From: Phymorhynchus buccinoides
Taxonomy: Eukaryota > Mollusca > Gastropoda > Neogastropoda > Raphitomidae
Direction: 5' to 3'
Assembly: GCA_017654935.2 (NCBI GenBank)
Contig: CM065697.1
Location: 46,493,263 to 46,557,262 of the forward strand
Length of the DNA stretch: 64,000 bases
The notes under the pieces were generated by a model. That model was not told where the DNA came from. It did no database searches and was given only the letters and a program-made list of their open reading frames with translations. Positions 1 to 13,875 of the stretch are shown one piece after another (position 1 is the first letter of the stretch; every line of letters begins with the position of its first letter). Position numbers and translations under genes: made by a program.

Positions 1-413
1 TTCTCGTTAGCAACACGGGAAATAACTCTAAGCACATTTTCTGCATTCTTTACATTTCGGCTACCGGAGAGCGCATGCGCAAATATCCGAAGTATGCGAA
101 GAATGCAAAAGATTACTTCCGGCGAATTCTTTACACGAGCGACCTATTTTCATACGACACACCGTGCATCGTGCAACATAATTATGTGTAGGTGAAAGAA
201 AAGAAGTTGATGGGCGGAAAGCAAAAATACATTTGAAGGAGGGCATGGTGACGAAAACAGTAAAAGGAGCATAACCATGCTGCTTTGTATGTGTAATTCT
301 TTGTATATTTTTCTCTTATACAGAATGTGTGTGTGCGTGCGTGCATGAGTGCGTGCGTGTGTGAGATTCAATAATACGTAGGCTACTCGCATGCTTTCAT
401 TTCATAAATACAG

Positions 414-470
<57 letters not shown>

Positions 471-692
471 CCCTCCCCTCCCCCTTCACGTGGTAGGGCC
501 TGGCAGTCAAGTAATACCACTGTTAATAAAGAGAAGAACAGCAGTGCAAACAGTGGGCCCAGTACACGCAACAGTCGATGTCAGTCTGATAGTTCTTTAC
601 GTGACAAGGACAGAGAAACAGCCACGTTTGACAGACAGTGTAAAATCGAGCCATGAGTTCTGAGAAACTCTACGCGTAAAAAAGGTCAGAAC
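1..692. other. Non-coding flank with TG and CT microsatellites
   Basis: No gene is recognisable. The stretch holds an imperfect TG/CG-rich run near 326-362 and a clean (CT)n array at about 415-464. Open frames here are short and have no recognisable domain. Confidence 0.6.
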
Positions 693-3585
693 AAACCCCC
701 CTCCACCTGGTCCCCTTCTCGTTTCACCAGGGATAGGGCTCGGTCCATAGTGTTAATGATAGCAGTAACATAAACATAAACATTACGCAGGAAACTAACC
801 CCCCTCCACCTGGTCCCCTTCTCGTTTCACCTAGGGATAGGGCTCGGTCCATAGTGTTAATGATAGCAACAACATAAACATAAACATTACGCAGGAAACT
901 AACCCCTCTTCACCCGGTCCCCTTCTCGTTTCACCAGGGATAGGGCTCGGTCCATAGTGTTAATGATAGCAACAACATAAACATAAACATTACGCAGGAA
1001 ACTAACCCCCCTTCACCCGGTCCCCTTCTCGTTTCACCAGGGATAGGGCTCGGCCCATAGTGTTAATGATAGCAACAACATAAACATAAACATTACGCAG
1101 GAAACTAACCCCCCTTCACCCGGTCCCCTTCTCGTTTCACCAGGGATAGGGCTCGGCCCATAGTGTTAATGATAGCAACAACATAAACATAAACATTACG
1201 CAGGAAACTAACCCCCCTCCACCCGGTCCCCTTCTCGTTTCACCAGGGATAGGGCTCGGCCCATAGTGTTAATGATAGCAACAACATAAACATAAACATT
1301 ACGCAGGAAACTAACCCCCCTTCACCCGGTCCCCTTCTCGTTTCACCAGGGATAGGGCTCGGCCCATAGTGTTAATGATAGCAACAACATAAACATAAAC
1401 ATTACGCAGGAAACTAACCCCCCTCCACCCGGTCCCCTTCTCGTTTCACCTAGGGATAGGGCTCAGTCCATAGTGTTAATGATAGCAACAACATAAACAT
1501 AAACATTACGCAGGAAACTAACCCCCCTCCACCTGGTCCCCTTCTCGTTTCACCAGGGATAGGGCTCGGCCCATAGTGTTAATGATAGCAACAACATAAA
1601 CATAAACATTACGCAGGAAACTAACCCCCCTCCACCTGGTCCCCTTCTCGTTTCACCAGGGATAGGGCTCGGCCCATAGTGTTAATGATAGCAACAACAT
1701 AAACATAAACATTACGCAGGAAACTAACCCCCCTTCACCCGGTCCCCTTCTCGTTTCACCAGGGATAGGGCTCGGCCCATAGTGTTAATGATAGCAACAA
1801 CATAAACATAAACATTACGCAGGAAACTAACCCCCCTCCACCTGGTCCCCTTCTCGTTTCACCAGGGATAGGGCTCGGTCCATAGTGTTAATGATAGCAA
1901 CAACATAAACATAAACATTACGCAGGAAACTAACCCCCCTCCACCCGGTCCCCTTCTCGTTTCACCAGGGATAGGGCTCGGCCCATAGTGTTAATGATAG
2001 CAACAACATAAACATAAACATTACGCAGGAAACTAACCCCCCTTCACCCGGTCCCCTTCTCGTTTCACCAGGGATAGGGCTCGGTCCATAGTGTTAATGA
2101 TAGCAACAACATAAACATAAACATTACGCAGGAAACTAACCCCCCTCCACCCGGTCCCCTTCTCGTTTCACCAGGGATAGGGCTCGGTCCATAGTGTTAA
2201 TGATAGCAACAACATAAACATAAACATTACGCAGGAAACTAACCCCACTCCACCCGGTCCCCTTCTCGTTTCACCAGGGATAGGGCTCGGCCCATAGTGT
2301 TAATGATAGCAACAACATAAACATAAACATTACGCAGGAAACTAACCCCCCTTCACCCGGTCCCCTTCTCGTTTCACCAGGGATAGGGCTCGGCCCATAG
2401 TGTTAATGATAGCAACAACATAAACATAAACATTACGCAGGAAACTAACCCCCCTTCACCCGGTCCCCTTCTCGTTTCACCAGGGATAGGGCTCGGCCCA
2501 TAGTGTTAATGATAGCAACAACATAAACATAAACATTACGCAGGAAACTAACCCCCCTTCACCCGGTCCCCTTCTCGTTTCACCAGGGATAGGGCTCGGC
2601 CCATAGTGTTAATGATAGCAACAACATAAACATAAACATTACGCAGGAAACTAACCCCTCTTCACCCGGTCCCCTTCTCGTTTCACCAGGGATAGGGCTC
2701 GGCCCATAGTGTTAATGATAGCAACAACATAAACATAAACATTACGCAGGAAACTAACCCCCCTTCACCCGGTCCCCTTCTCGTTTCACCAGGGATAGGG
2801 CTCGGCCCATAGTGTTAATGATAGCAACAACATAAACATAAACATTACGCAGGAAACTAACCCCCCTCCACCTGGTCCCCTTCTCGTTTCACCAGGGATA
2901 GGGCTCGGTCCATAGTGTTAATGATAGCAACAACATAAACATAAACATTACGCAGGAAACTAACCCCCCTCCACCCGGTCCCCTTCTCGTTTCACCAGGG
3001 ATAGGGCTCGGCCCATAGTGTTAATGATAGCAACAACATAAACATAAACATTACGCAGGAAACTAACCCCCCTCCACCCGGTCCCCTTCTCGTTTCACCA
3101 GGGATAGGGCTCGGTCCATAGTGTTAATGATAGCAACAACATAAACATAAACATTACGCAGGAAACTAACCCCCCTCCACCCGGTCCCCTTCTCGTTTCA
3201 CCAGGGATAGGGCTCGGTCCATAGTGTTAATGATAGCAACAACATAAACATAAACATTACGCAGGAAACTAACCCCACTCCACCCGGTCCCCTTCTCGTT
3301 TCACCAGGGATAGGGCTCGGCCCATAGTGTTAATGATAGCAACAACATAAACATAAACATTACGCAGGAAACTAACCCCCCTTCACCCGGTCCCCTTCTC
3401 GTTTCACCAGGGATAGGGCTCGGCCCATAGTGTTAATGATAGCAACAACATAAACATAAACATTACGCAGGAAACTAACCCCCCTTCACCCGGTCCCCTT
3501 CTCGTTTCACCAGGGATAGGGCTCGGCCCATAGTGTTAATGATAGCAACAACATAAACATAAACATTACGCAGGAAACTAACCCA
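693..3585. repeat. 103-bp satellite array, about 28 tandem copies
   Basis: The unit is 103 bp and runs from AACCCCCCTTCACCCGG to ACGCAGGAAACT. The landmark GCAGGAAACT recurs at 787, 891, 994 and so on to 3570, at 103-bp spacing; one or two units carry an extra base (CACCTAGGG instead of CACCAGGG). Units differ at a few C/T positions. A variant ACCCCACTCC unit occurs at 2241 and again at 3271, exactly 10 units apart, and neighbouring variants match too, so a block of about seven units was copied at a 1030-bp offset. No frame stays open. The right edge joins LINE sequence directly. Confidence 0.97.
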
Positions 3586-4983
3586 TGCAGTGATTGTGAG
3601 GAAATCTTACCGGAAAAACGCTACACATTTTTAACCTATAATACTGAAGGACAGGCGCGTATTTATGAGGCTGATATGCGTTCATATATTGGTCAATTTG
3701 ATTTTGTATTACTTGTAGAAACTTTTTCTCAGTCATTATGCTCTTATTTCAGATACAGTTAGTGGTTTGCAAACTCAATTGAATGTTTTATGGAATACCT
3801 CTAAGCGTCTCGACTTTATTGCAAATTTGGATAAATCTAACGTCGTAATATTTAGAAATGGTGGATATATTTCAGTTCGTGAAAGATGGTTCTATGGAGA
3901 TCAAAAGATGTCAATTGTTAACATGTATAAATATCTAGGTCTGTTTCTTTCTACTCGTTTATCTTACACACATTCTTTGCAAGATATGGCGAGTCGTGCT
4001 AAAAAGGGTGTAATAGCTTTGTTTAGAATCTTGTGGTCTGTTGGCAATAAATCTCCTACTGTGCCTTTTAAGCTTTTTGATGGTCAGATCCAACCCATAC
4101 TGACTTACGGTGCCGAAATCTGGGGTGTTGTGTCGTATCTTAAGCCCATTGAATCTGTTCATGTGTTCTCTTTAAAAAGATTTCTTAATGTCAGCACTCA
4201 TTCCCCAAATACGTTGGTTGCGTGTTTTGAGAATGTCCCCTAACAGACTGCCTTTGAAAGCATATAACATGTTACTTGCTATGCACAATTGCGATAAAAT
4301 AACCTGGACATCTTCTGTATGCAGTCTTCTATACCAGTATATTCTATGGTTTTGGATATGTTTGGCTAAGTCTGTTTTTAAAAGCAGATTGAAGGAATGT
4401 TACCATCAGGAATGGCATTATGAAGTTACGACTAATGAAAGGTTTGCCTTTTACAGCTCATTTAAGTCAATTCTGTCAGTGAGTTTTCACGTAGTTAATG
4501 TACAACACATTATTGCACGCAATGCTCTGGCGAGACTCAGACTAGGCATTTCTCCATTAAGGCCACATCGTCTGCGACATGCTCAAAATGTTTCTGCTCG
4601 ACATCTGAATTGTCCATTTTGTTCTGTTGTTGAAAGTGAAATACATTTTGTGCTTGTATGCTCTAAATATAAAGGCCTTAGAGAAAGATATATTCCAGCA
4701 AAGTTTTATAGATATCCATCAAGTTTTAGATTATCTCTTCTCTTTGCAAATGAGAACAGTATAATCGTCAATAATGTTGCCACTTATGTCCATAAATCCT
4801 TGCAGTTAAGACGGTTATCGTTAATGACGTCACTAGTTATTGTTGATCTGAGTTATTTCGTTATTCATGTCTTTGTGTATTATGTCATTTTTTAAATTTA
4901 TGACAACTACAATTTTTCCTGTCACTTTTTTGTATCTCACCTCCAGTGATATGGGCCAAAGGCCTAATCATTAAACAATTGTT

Positions 4984-4984
<1 letters not shown>
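3586..4984 (+). pseudogene. LINE (non-LTR retrotransposon) relic, internally deleted
   Basis: About 3590-3735 reads as an endonuclease-type segment with the phrase FDFVLLVETF. It is followed at once by the region just downstream of a reverse-transcriptase FADD box (YALISDTVSGLQTQL), so the RT catalytic core is missing. RT thumb-like sequence continues to about 4240 (YKYLGLFLS, YGAEIWG). A frameshift then leads into a second frame, about 4188-4895, ending in a CPFC-x12-C type C-terminal motif typical of several LINE clades. The 3' end is GGGCCAAAGGCCTAATCATT, followed by a CT array. Clade not assigned; not functional. Confidence 0.85.

Positions 4985-5044
<60 letters not shown>
4985..5044. repeat. 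(CT)n microsatellite at LINE 3' end
   Basis: About 29 CT dinucleotides directly follow the tail TTGTTGTTC of the LINE relic, then GTGAGAGGGGGG. Confidence 0.95.
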
Positions 5045-5047
<3 letters not shown>

Positions 5048-5089
5048 AGAGGGGGGGGGGGAGATAGAAAGACGGTTTTGTTGTATCTA

Positions 5090-5275
5090 TTTTTTCTTCT
5101 TCATGGATAATTCTTCGATGATTACTTTTTGCATGCTTCTTCATTATTTTTGTGTTGAATATATTGATTTTCTTGCATGTTTGTTTGAGGGCAAGATGTA
5201 AAAAAGCCCATTGTGTGCTTACTCTTTTTCCCTCAATAAAATGTTTTTCGTTCGTTCGTTCTCTCAATCTCTCTC
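5090..5275 (+). mobile_element. 3'-terminal fragment of a LINE
   Basis: The segment GATGTAAAAAAGCCC...GTGCTTACTC, then CCTCAATAAAATG, matches the 3' ends at 34838-34910 and 57215-57296. It ends in short CGTT tandem repeats and then CT repeats. Only the 3' untranslated end is present, as expected from 5' truncation. Confidence 0.65.
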
Positions 5276-5331
5276 TGTGTGACGTTAGGGGCGGATTGCC
5301 CTAGGGGGGAATTGTTAGGGGGGTGGAATGT

Positions 5332-5332
<1 letters not shown>

Positions 5333-5372
<40 letters not shown>

Positions 5373-5375
5373 CCT
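5333..5375. repeat. Poly(G) tract
   Basis: An uninterrupted run of about 38 guanines. Such a tract can form G-quadruplexes and is prone to length error in sequencing. Confidence 0.95.
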
Positions 5376-5440
5376 AACACGGTGCAAACACATGTGGGGT
5401 TTTTTTAATTGTAGACCCATGTGACAAGTGTGTGTACACA

Positions 5441-5773
<333 letters not shown>

Positions 5774-6453
5774 TCTAAGAAAAGCATTGAAAGCAAAATT
5801 AATGCTCGCATTTAATTGTTGTCCACACTAACACCAACATATCTTATATCTAAGTTTATATAGGAAAAAATCCAAGACACACTCGATTCCATGTTTTCAC
5901 CAAAGCTATTTAACACACTTAACAAACAATTCAATCAAACAAGCAAGCAAATAAAAACTAAATATCGATTTCAAGGTGAGGTTTTTTGTTTTGTTTTTCA
6001 GTGGCGTAGGAACGTTTTGAAGCCGTGGGGGGGGGGGGACAGGATTGCCAACAAACCGGCGGGGGGTGGGGGGTGGGGCAGAAGCGCACGGGCAAGGTGG
6101 ACGGATAGGTTAAGTTACACGTCTTAGTAAATGGTACAAACAATACTTTATAATTGTTATTTTTAAACATAATCAAAAAGAAGCAATAAAAATGCATGAA
6201 TGAAAGAAAACATGTGAATCGAAAGGAGACTACCAAAAAACACCCCATAAAAATACAACCATATTTGGGGGCGGATCAGCCAGTCATGGAACAGGGGAGG
6301 GGTAGTTCCAAGTGGTCAGTTGGGGTGACGATTATTTGAATGTAAAAGAAGCAATCAAGACCTCATGAGAGAATAAGCTAAAACTGTAGCAAAGGACTAC
6401 ATTTCTCCTTCTTTTTCTTTTCTTTCTATTTTTATTCCTGAGGAGGTAAAACC

Positions 6454-7152
6454 CTATGGTGCGCCAAATTGACAAATCTCTCTATAGGTGTTCGATAGTT
6501 TGGAAACTGTAGATAACAGTCCAGCTTAGTTTTATAACCCTACCTATGTGTTCGATAGAGTTTCACAGCTCTATCAAACAGATAGGTAGTAGATTTAAAA
6601 CTCAATTGAACAGAGAAGTAGGGTTTCCACAAAATAATTCTATCGAGCTACAGTTTTTATATCGCGATTTCTGACTGGTACATGGTTAGCAGACAATTTT
6701 CTTGCCTTAGCAGATGACCCTGAAGTTTTAACGCAACAGTGCCAGACAATTTTAATCAAACATGGCTACCGATGGTCTTCAATGAGCGAATATACCAGGC
6801 ATTTCATCTGTAGTCGAAGCTACAAAACGAATTTTGAGGGTCGTACGTAGCACAACGACCATAGCTGTTGCTGCGACTGGGAGTCGCACTTGTAATAGTT
6901 TTCACACTGCATTGTTTGATTTTACGCGTTTCACACGAAGACGCAAGCACTTTCTACCAATGAAGAAGAAAATCACAAAGTGGCGGGCTCGATAGAATTC
7001 TCCAATCACAAACTTTGTCGAGTACCTCGAGAGAGTTTTGAAACTCTACCTAACCACTAGCTAGAGTATTGAAACTGCACCCAGCAGTTCGACAGGGTTT
7101 TCAAACTCTATCGAACACCTATAGAGAGATTTGCCAATTTGGCGCACCATAG
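6454..7152. mobile_element. Non-autonomous DNA transposon with 45-50 bp inverted repeats
   Basis: The left end CTATGGTGCGCCAAATTG and the right end, its reverse complement, bracket about 700 bp. Inverted identity continues through CTCTCTATAGGTGTTCGATAG. An AAACCC-like motif on each flank may be the target duplication. Several internal GTTCGATAG / CTATCGAAC motifs form subterminal repeats. No coding sequence inside. Confidence 0.8.
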
Positions 7153-7913
7153 AAACCCCTATAACCCCTCTCAAATCCATATCTGATGTAGTACCCAAGT
7201 CTAAAGACATGTAATAATATAAAAATAATGAGGCCTATACATAAACAAGAAAAAGAAAGGAAACATATCTGAACCATCTAAAGGTCATATCACATTGTGG
7301 TGATGACTGAGTTTAAGAAAAGCGCAAACCATAAAAGAACAAACTAATTAAAATCATTCATATCTATAAGCAAGAAGTGTACTTTACTATTTAAAGTGTA
7401 GATCTAGCTCAGACAATATTTCATAATAAATTGGGTACATCATTATTGGAAATCAAACCAGGCCATGCTATTGTCAACTACTGTGACAACAAATCAGTTA
7501 TAATCGATTATACTTGTTCAAAACAAATCAATTATTATTACTATCATGCACCTAATAAAACAAAGCATACTAAATTCTACCAATTATGTCAAACTTCAAA
7601 GCATGTGCATCAGTCAGTCCTATCCGAATAGCCACGACTTCCAGGTGCAAAGGAGGCAATTACTATTCTGGAGGCCTGGGCATAGTGTTAAATGTAAAGA
7701 AGTCTTGTCCAAATAACCCCACCTCTCCTGGACAAAGATACTTTTAGACAGCTGGTGTTGGGGCCAAAGGCCAAATAATCCTTTTTGCTGCAGTAAAAAT
7801 GCCTCTGAGTTTGGGATTCAATTTTATTGACAAAAGATTAACAATTTACCATGATTTGCCATCACAAGATTCATGTGACATAGAACATGGATCAAAGGTA
7901 AACATACCTTACG
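7153..7913. other. No gene seen
   Basis: AT-rich unique-looking sequence with no recognisable domain, splice-bounded exon or structured RNA. Confidence 0.5.
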
Positions 7914-8164
7914 CTGGCGACAGACTATGCGACTGCCTCATATGACTCGATCAGGTCGTGACGTTGACCAAATTTTGTTTCCCGCACAGAAGAGGTCACA
8001 AGCCATCTGACTCGATCAGTGAAATTTAGAACCTGCCCTATTCGGCCCTGTCACCTGACTGGGCCCGACTGAGTCAGACTGATCGAGCAGGATGGTATGC
8101 AAATGAGGTGAAACGTCACGACCTGATCGAGTCACATGAGGCAGTCACATAGTCTGTCGCCGGC
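7914..8164. mobile_element. Palindromic MITE, about 250 bp
   Basis: The left arm CTGGCGACAGACTATG and the right arm, as reverse complement CCGGCGACAGACTATG, share about 50 bp of inverted identity, including ACTCGATCAGGTCGTGACG. The centre has further GACTCGATCAG motifs in both orientations. No coding content. Confidence 0.8.
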
Positions 8165-9347
8165 TTTAGAGAACAACGAATAACCAGTGAAACCGGGCTG
8201 AACAATACAGGCCCTCAGCTCCAATGAACGCGTTCAGATGAATTCACATTAGCAACTTAACTGAAGTTTGGATTGTGTGTGTGTCTTCTGTACTGTTTCA
8301 TCTTCAAGGGTGTGGAAGTGGTGTAGAACGTAAGGGGCTGGGCGACAGAAGCAGAATTGGAGAAAAATGGAGCATTTGAAAACTCTCTCTCTCTCTCTCT
8401 CTCTCCATTTTTGGGGAAGCATGTCTCCTATGTGCCAGGAGAAGGGGGTAGCCGCCCCCCTCCCTGTGTTTTCATGTCACTGATAGACCTACCTACAACT
8501 TTTGAGGAGATTTTCTGCAGTAGTTTTTAGGGTATTGTGAGGACAGAAACAAATCTATAGCAAAGAAGCTACTCAAATCACAATACCTCACCATCCTGGA
8601 ATGAAGTAGAGGGTTAATAAAACAATCTGAAGACGAAGCAACTATGTCCCTATAATAAAAGCTATTTAGGTTTTAAATTAACCCTCTCTCTCTCTTTTGC
8701 TTGCTGGCTTGCTCGATTGTTTGATTTCTGTTGTTGTTGTTGTTTTGGGGGGGGCAGGAAGACATATCCCACCCACCCTTGTTCCTACGCCACTGATTTT
8801 AATTTGTACCAAGACAACAGGTTCCCATCTATAAGAGGGGAATCCTAATAAAGAGAGGGTGGGGGTGGGGTGGCGTGGGCTTCACTAATGCAAGTGCAGT
8901 AGCTAACCCATTGTTTGAAACAATTATAGCTCCGTTTCTTATGTTCCTTCTTCTTCTGCTCTTGAGGGCCAACGGTAATTAAGTAGAACATTCTGGCATG
9001 CTTAGGGCCTAATTAATAGGAATTGTTCGGAAATAATTAAGGGGAGTAATTTCAAGGGGGGGTGGTGTGGTGTGGATGATCCTGCCTAACCGAGTTGGGA
9101 AAAACGTTGGCTCAATGCAGTAGTCATACTGCTTATGGGATAAAATGAGTGGCAAACTGCAAAAGATAGTTACAAATGTACTTCAGACATAACATAAAAT
9201 GATGGGAAACACCTTCTCAGCTGGTGGTTTCTGTGAGAAACAGGCCCCATTGTGACGTCACCCAAATACCGCCATTACCATTTATGAAACCATCCAATTA
9301 TTCTTTTTGTTGTTTAATGTAAAGTCAGTCTTATTATATACAGTTAT
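8165..9347. other. No gene seen; short CT run
   Basis: A short (CT)n lies near 8384-8405. GTTCCTACGCCACTG at 8778-8792 is the inverse of CAGTGGCGTAGGAAC at 6000-6014 and may be the far terminus of a composite element. Nothing else is recognisable. Confidence 0.5.
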
Positions 9348-9684
9348 CCCCGTGGGGATACTAGAGGGGGTAGGGGGGTCTTTCGTTAAAAAAAAAGTTC
9401 CCCCACCTTCTGGAAGTTGCTTCTAACTTCCTCTAATCTGCCACTCTCGTTGACCCTGCCTTTTTTCATTTGTTTAATATCATCTACTATCTTTCTGACT
9501 TTTGGCCCATTCTCCTGCCTTTTTAAAAAAAAACAATCTTCCAAATAACTGTTCTCCTTTGAGTTCCTCCCAAATCAGAAATTGTCGGCTGTAAGCAGCG
9601 GGGAGACCAGTGAAAACTGAAAACGGACACATACGTACTTTACCCACTATGGCTTTTTGGTCTGGGGATGCAGAAGAAGAAGAT
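9348..9684 (+). mobile_element. SINE-like dispersed repeat (GGGGATAC family)
   Basis: Starts at CCCCGTGGGGATAC and ends in a GCAGAAGAAGAAG tail. Shared landmarks with copies at 26131, 28908 and, reversed, 22171 and 24800 are GTTCCCCCACCTTCTGGAAG, CTGCCACTCTC and CAGCGGGGAGACCAGTG. The GAA-rich tail and fixed orientation suggest retroposition. No clear tRNA-type promoter boxes were found, so SINE is an inference. Confidence 0.7.
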
Positions 9685-9955
9685 GTTATATGCGCCTGTC
9701 ATAAAACCAGACCAAGCTCTTAGCGCTTTACAATCACAAGTTACACAATGGGCTGATCTGATCAAGTAGAGCCAAAATCACTGTTGCCAGCAAGGGTGCT
9801 AATAAATAATTTCCCGCATTGACAATCCTAAGCATTGTGTGGACTATTTGCATATATATGTGACAGAATTTTTTTTTTAAAAGCTAAGCTATCCTAAGTT
9901 CTAATATAAATACATGTGTGGAACTTTTCCTGTTATTGTTTGTTTGTTTGTTGGC

Positions 9956-10110
9956 TTACTCTGGCTAAAGGACTCCAGGGATCATCCCAACAACGGAAGT
10001 ACTTGAACACTGTGGTACAAGTGCATAAGCTGCAGATGTGAACGTTACGTGTGTGACCGTTTTTTGACTACCCCGCCACGTGGGCAGCCACATTCCGTCT
10101 TCGGGGGATG
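9956..10110 (+). repeat. Dispersed repeat, about 155 bp
   Basis: CTGGCTAAAGGACTCCAGGG through GCCACGTGGGCAGCC to CTTCGGGGGA is closely matched at 45172-45327. Function unknown; a retroposon fragment is likely. Confidence 0.65.
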
Positions 10111-10770
<660 letters not shown>

Positions 10771-11560
10771 CCTAATGCATATATCACGGGAAATTTTGGA
10801 ATGCAAGCAGCCATTGCTTGGGAACATTCAGAATCTTCCCGGGAAAATTCCGAATTTTTCCAAGGCTGGGAAGATTCCGAGGATTCCGAATTTTCCCAAG
10901 CAAGTAGCTGCATGCCATAGAAAACGATTCAATTACAATTCAAAAACATTTAAGAGTCCAAATTATTTTGTAGTGAGCACAATGCACTTAACACAAATAC
11001 ATTAGGAACTCGTACACAAGTAGTACCTAATTATTAAGTATGGATTAATATTCTACATCAAATACAGTTAAGAAAGAGATGTTTTATTGGTAAATTATTG
11101 CATGAAATAATTATAGTGTATCAATTATATCAGATTTTAGCGATACCTTTCCATGAAAAGTTCTTTGCAGGCGTTCCATAAACTTTTGTGAATGCGTGTG
11201 AGTGTTTAATTTGATAACAAAAAGGACAGAACATGAAAATCGTCCGAGGGCACATCTCTTCATCTGCCTCCTGCCTGTCAGTCGTGTGCGGGCGTGCATG
11301 CGTGTATGAGTGCCTGTGTGTGTACGTGCGTAATTGCGTATGGTTGGATGTTAGCTTATATTTATTAACATGTGTTATTATTTATGTTTTATATTGTTTG
11401 GATTTTGTTATATTTGACTGTTACAGTATATACGGCATTATGAATCATTGGGTCATTACTGTTTATTATCATTATCAGTATTATTATGCAATTATTACTT
11501 TTGTTCGTTGCTATCCTGTCGTCATACTTGATGATGTAATGCTTATTCAGTTCATCCACA

Positions 11561-12515
11561 TTAAAGGTGGACCCTGACGGATGAGTTTTTGCAAGAAACA
11601 CGTCGAGGTCAATGGAAAGACAGCCTTTTCAAGGATCGCAACATTCACGTTGCTCTGGTTTCCTAGAAATTAAACCGTAAAAACGGCGATTCCTCCTTGG
11701 AGGAGATGCCGGAGAGAGTAGACATTTTGGATGGGGTGGGTGGAGGTCAATGATTGTGCTTGAAGCGTTTTCTTTTTGTTTGTGGCTCAAGCCACAAACC
11801 TATAACTCACTTTGTCGGTCGGTCGGTCGGTCTGTCGTTCCAAAATTGTCGCACATTTTGACAAAATTGTCGCACTTCAAATCGAGGCTACACTTCTGGC
11901 CGCTCTTTAAAATGATGTATTTTAAAAGCGTACAACATAATAAACATATGTAATACAGACACTACAACAGACACGACGAGTATGCGGTGCTTCTTTTGAT
12001 GAGTATAAGTAGGATACATAGTTTTAAATGTTTTCCAAAAGATATAAAAAGTTACGAAATGGTGCAGAGATAACATTCTGGTTTACAGATTAAAATTATT
12101 GAAAAGCCAGGGGAGGTAACTCATGATTGGAGTGGTAAAAATAGACCGCGTGCCACAAACTATTGCGATTTCGCGCTTGTTTTTTTTGTAGTGCAGTAAA
12201 TAAAAAAAAGGAGATATTTCCCTTGTTGTGAGCGAATCTCCTTTAGATAAACTATTAAAAAAAAATAAAGAAAAAAAAGGCTTGTATTGCGAACATTTCG
12301 TGCAAACGATTTGGCGGCCATTAGAAAAGAGACGGCACACGTCTTCTCTTTGGTGAAATAATTTTGACTTCACAGCTCCTCCGCCACGGAGGAATCGCCG
12401 ATTTGAGTTCTAGGAAACCAGAGCAAAGTGAGTGTTGCAATCTCTGTAAAGGGTGTTTTCTCGATGATCTCGACGTGTTTCTTACAAAACTTCATCCGTC
12501 AGGGTGCCCCTTTAA
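11561..12515. mobile_element. TTAA-ended MITE family, copy A (with insertion)
   Basis: The left end TTAAAGGTGGACCCTGACGG and the right end CCGTCAGGGTGCCCCTTTAA are inverted repeats that extend through GCAAGAAACACGTCGAG and the GGCGATTCCTCC block. About 11780-12090 holds inserted sequence, including a GTTTGTGGCTCAAGCCACAAAC hairpin repeat also seen inverted at 28055-28140. TTAA termini suggest the Kolobok or piggyBac superfamilies. No transposase inside. Confidence 0.8.
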
Positions 12516-12739
12516 ACTTTAAACTTTCAAGGGTTTTTTCTCTTTCACACACAATTAATTTAACTTCGTTGTAAGCTTGGGGGAAATCGGAATTTTCCAG
12601 GGGGAAATCAGAATTCTGAATTTTACCGAGACCAATCTGGGAAAAAACACAATTCCAAATTTCCCAAACTTGGGGAAATTCGAATTTTCCCGGATTCCAA
12701 AATTTCCCGTGACACATATATAGCATAGCATAAAAGATA

Positions 12740-13872
12740 CAACAGGACAAGGTTTGTGAAACATAAAAAAATTAAGTAGAAGACTTGAACAAATTCCACT
12801 TTTGGTCTTCTTCAAGCATTATCATGGAAACATAAGCAGTCAATAGATTAACAAAGTGGATATATGGAACGACTTACATTATTTTCATTTATATCAAACA
12901 TAATTGGCAGAGAAAAAGAAAGCAAAAAACATAATATATGAAATCTATAAAATGTACGGTAAACATTAGTCATTATTTTCTACTTATGAAACATTACTAT
13001 TCATGAGGTGAGTTTTGAGGTTTTTTCTTAAACTGATTCTTTGTTTTTACATTTTTAGTTTTGGTAATTGATTCCATAAGTTTCCACCTGAGAATAGAAA
13101 ACAAGATTTGTAAATATTGCTTTTCGGTCGAGGGATTCATAATAAATGTGTATGTCTATGTTGGTTAGTTTTAAAAGCGTCTGTTATATTTTCCGAGGCA
13201 TTTACAACGTTACGCATACATACTGCTTTATTAAAGAAAAGTCTGCTGTGAAGTATTAATATGTTCAGATTTCTTAAAAAAATCATTACATAAAGATCTT
13301 TTTTTTTTTTACTAACATTGAAAAGTCATTGGCAGAAGAACAAAAGGATAACGAAAATCTTTTGAGTCAAAGTAGAGCTTTAAAGTGCCAAGATAATTTT
13401 CTGAGGACCTGTCGTGTTTTATAACCTTATCTTTTATAATTGCAAAATGATTGTTTAATTGATCTGCGGATATATCTTTAATTACTTGTTGATTTGGTCA
13501 ATATGTTGATGGCCTTCCATATTTTATTTGAATTTTTCGTTGAAATTAACATATTTCTGAAGTTTATCTTTACGTTTCATGTTGTTATGCTTAGATGCTT
13601 AGATCATTACATTTATTTATTTCAATATCAATTTCTTTACTAATCCATGGAAATTTGGGTTCTTGCCCGACTTTGTTTTTTAATTAACGAAGCGTGCTTA
13701 TCATAAACTGCTGTAAATGTACTAATCCAGAATTCGGTTGCTTTATTGGGGTCTCTTATTTGGTATATGAGATCTAATTGAGCGTTAGCAAGTTCTGAGA
13801 GGAAATTCTGAACATTAAAATTTTGATTATGGTCTTTGGATTTGTATGTGTGTTTTATACCAGGTAAGACAG
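12740..13872 (-). pseudogene. LINE relic lacking the RT core
   Basis: Read on the minus strand, 13870-13640 encodes an endonuclease-RT linker (EFWISTFTAVYDKHASLIKK). 13640-13370 continues, broken by stops, with linker text including ISADQLNNHFAIIKDKVI. Near a poly-T tract at about 13300 it jumps straight to the C-terminal region (CMRNVVNASENITDAFK, then FSGGNLWNQLP and LKTHLMN). The fingers and palm with the catalytic aspartates are missing. C-terminal text and 3' sequence match the element at 33064-34910, so they share a family. A TG array abuts the upstream end. Confidence 0.8.
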
Positions 13873-13873
13873 A

Positions 13874-13875
<2 letters not shown>

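Noticed and set aside
693..3585. CRISPR-like direct repeat array
   Set aside because: Units are contiguous 103-bp copies with no unique spacers, and the window is eukaryotic.
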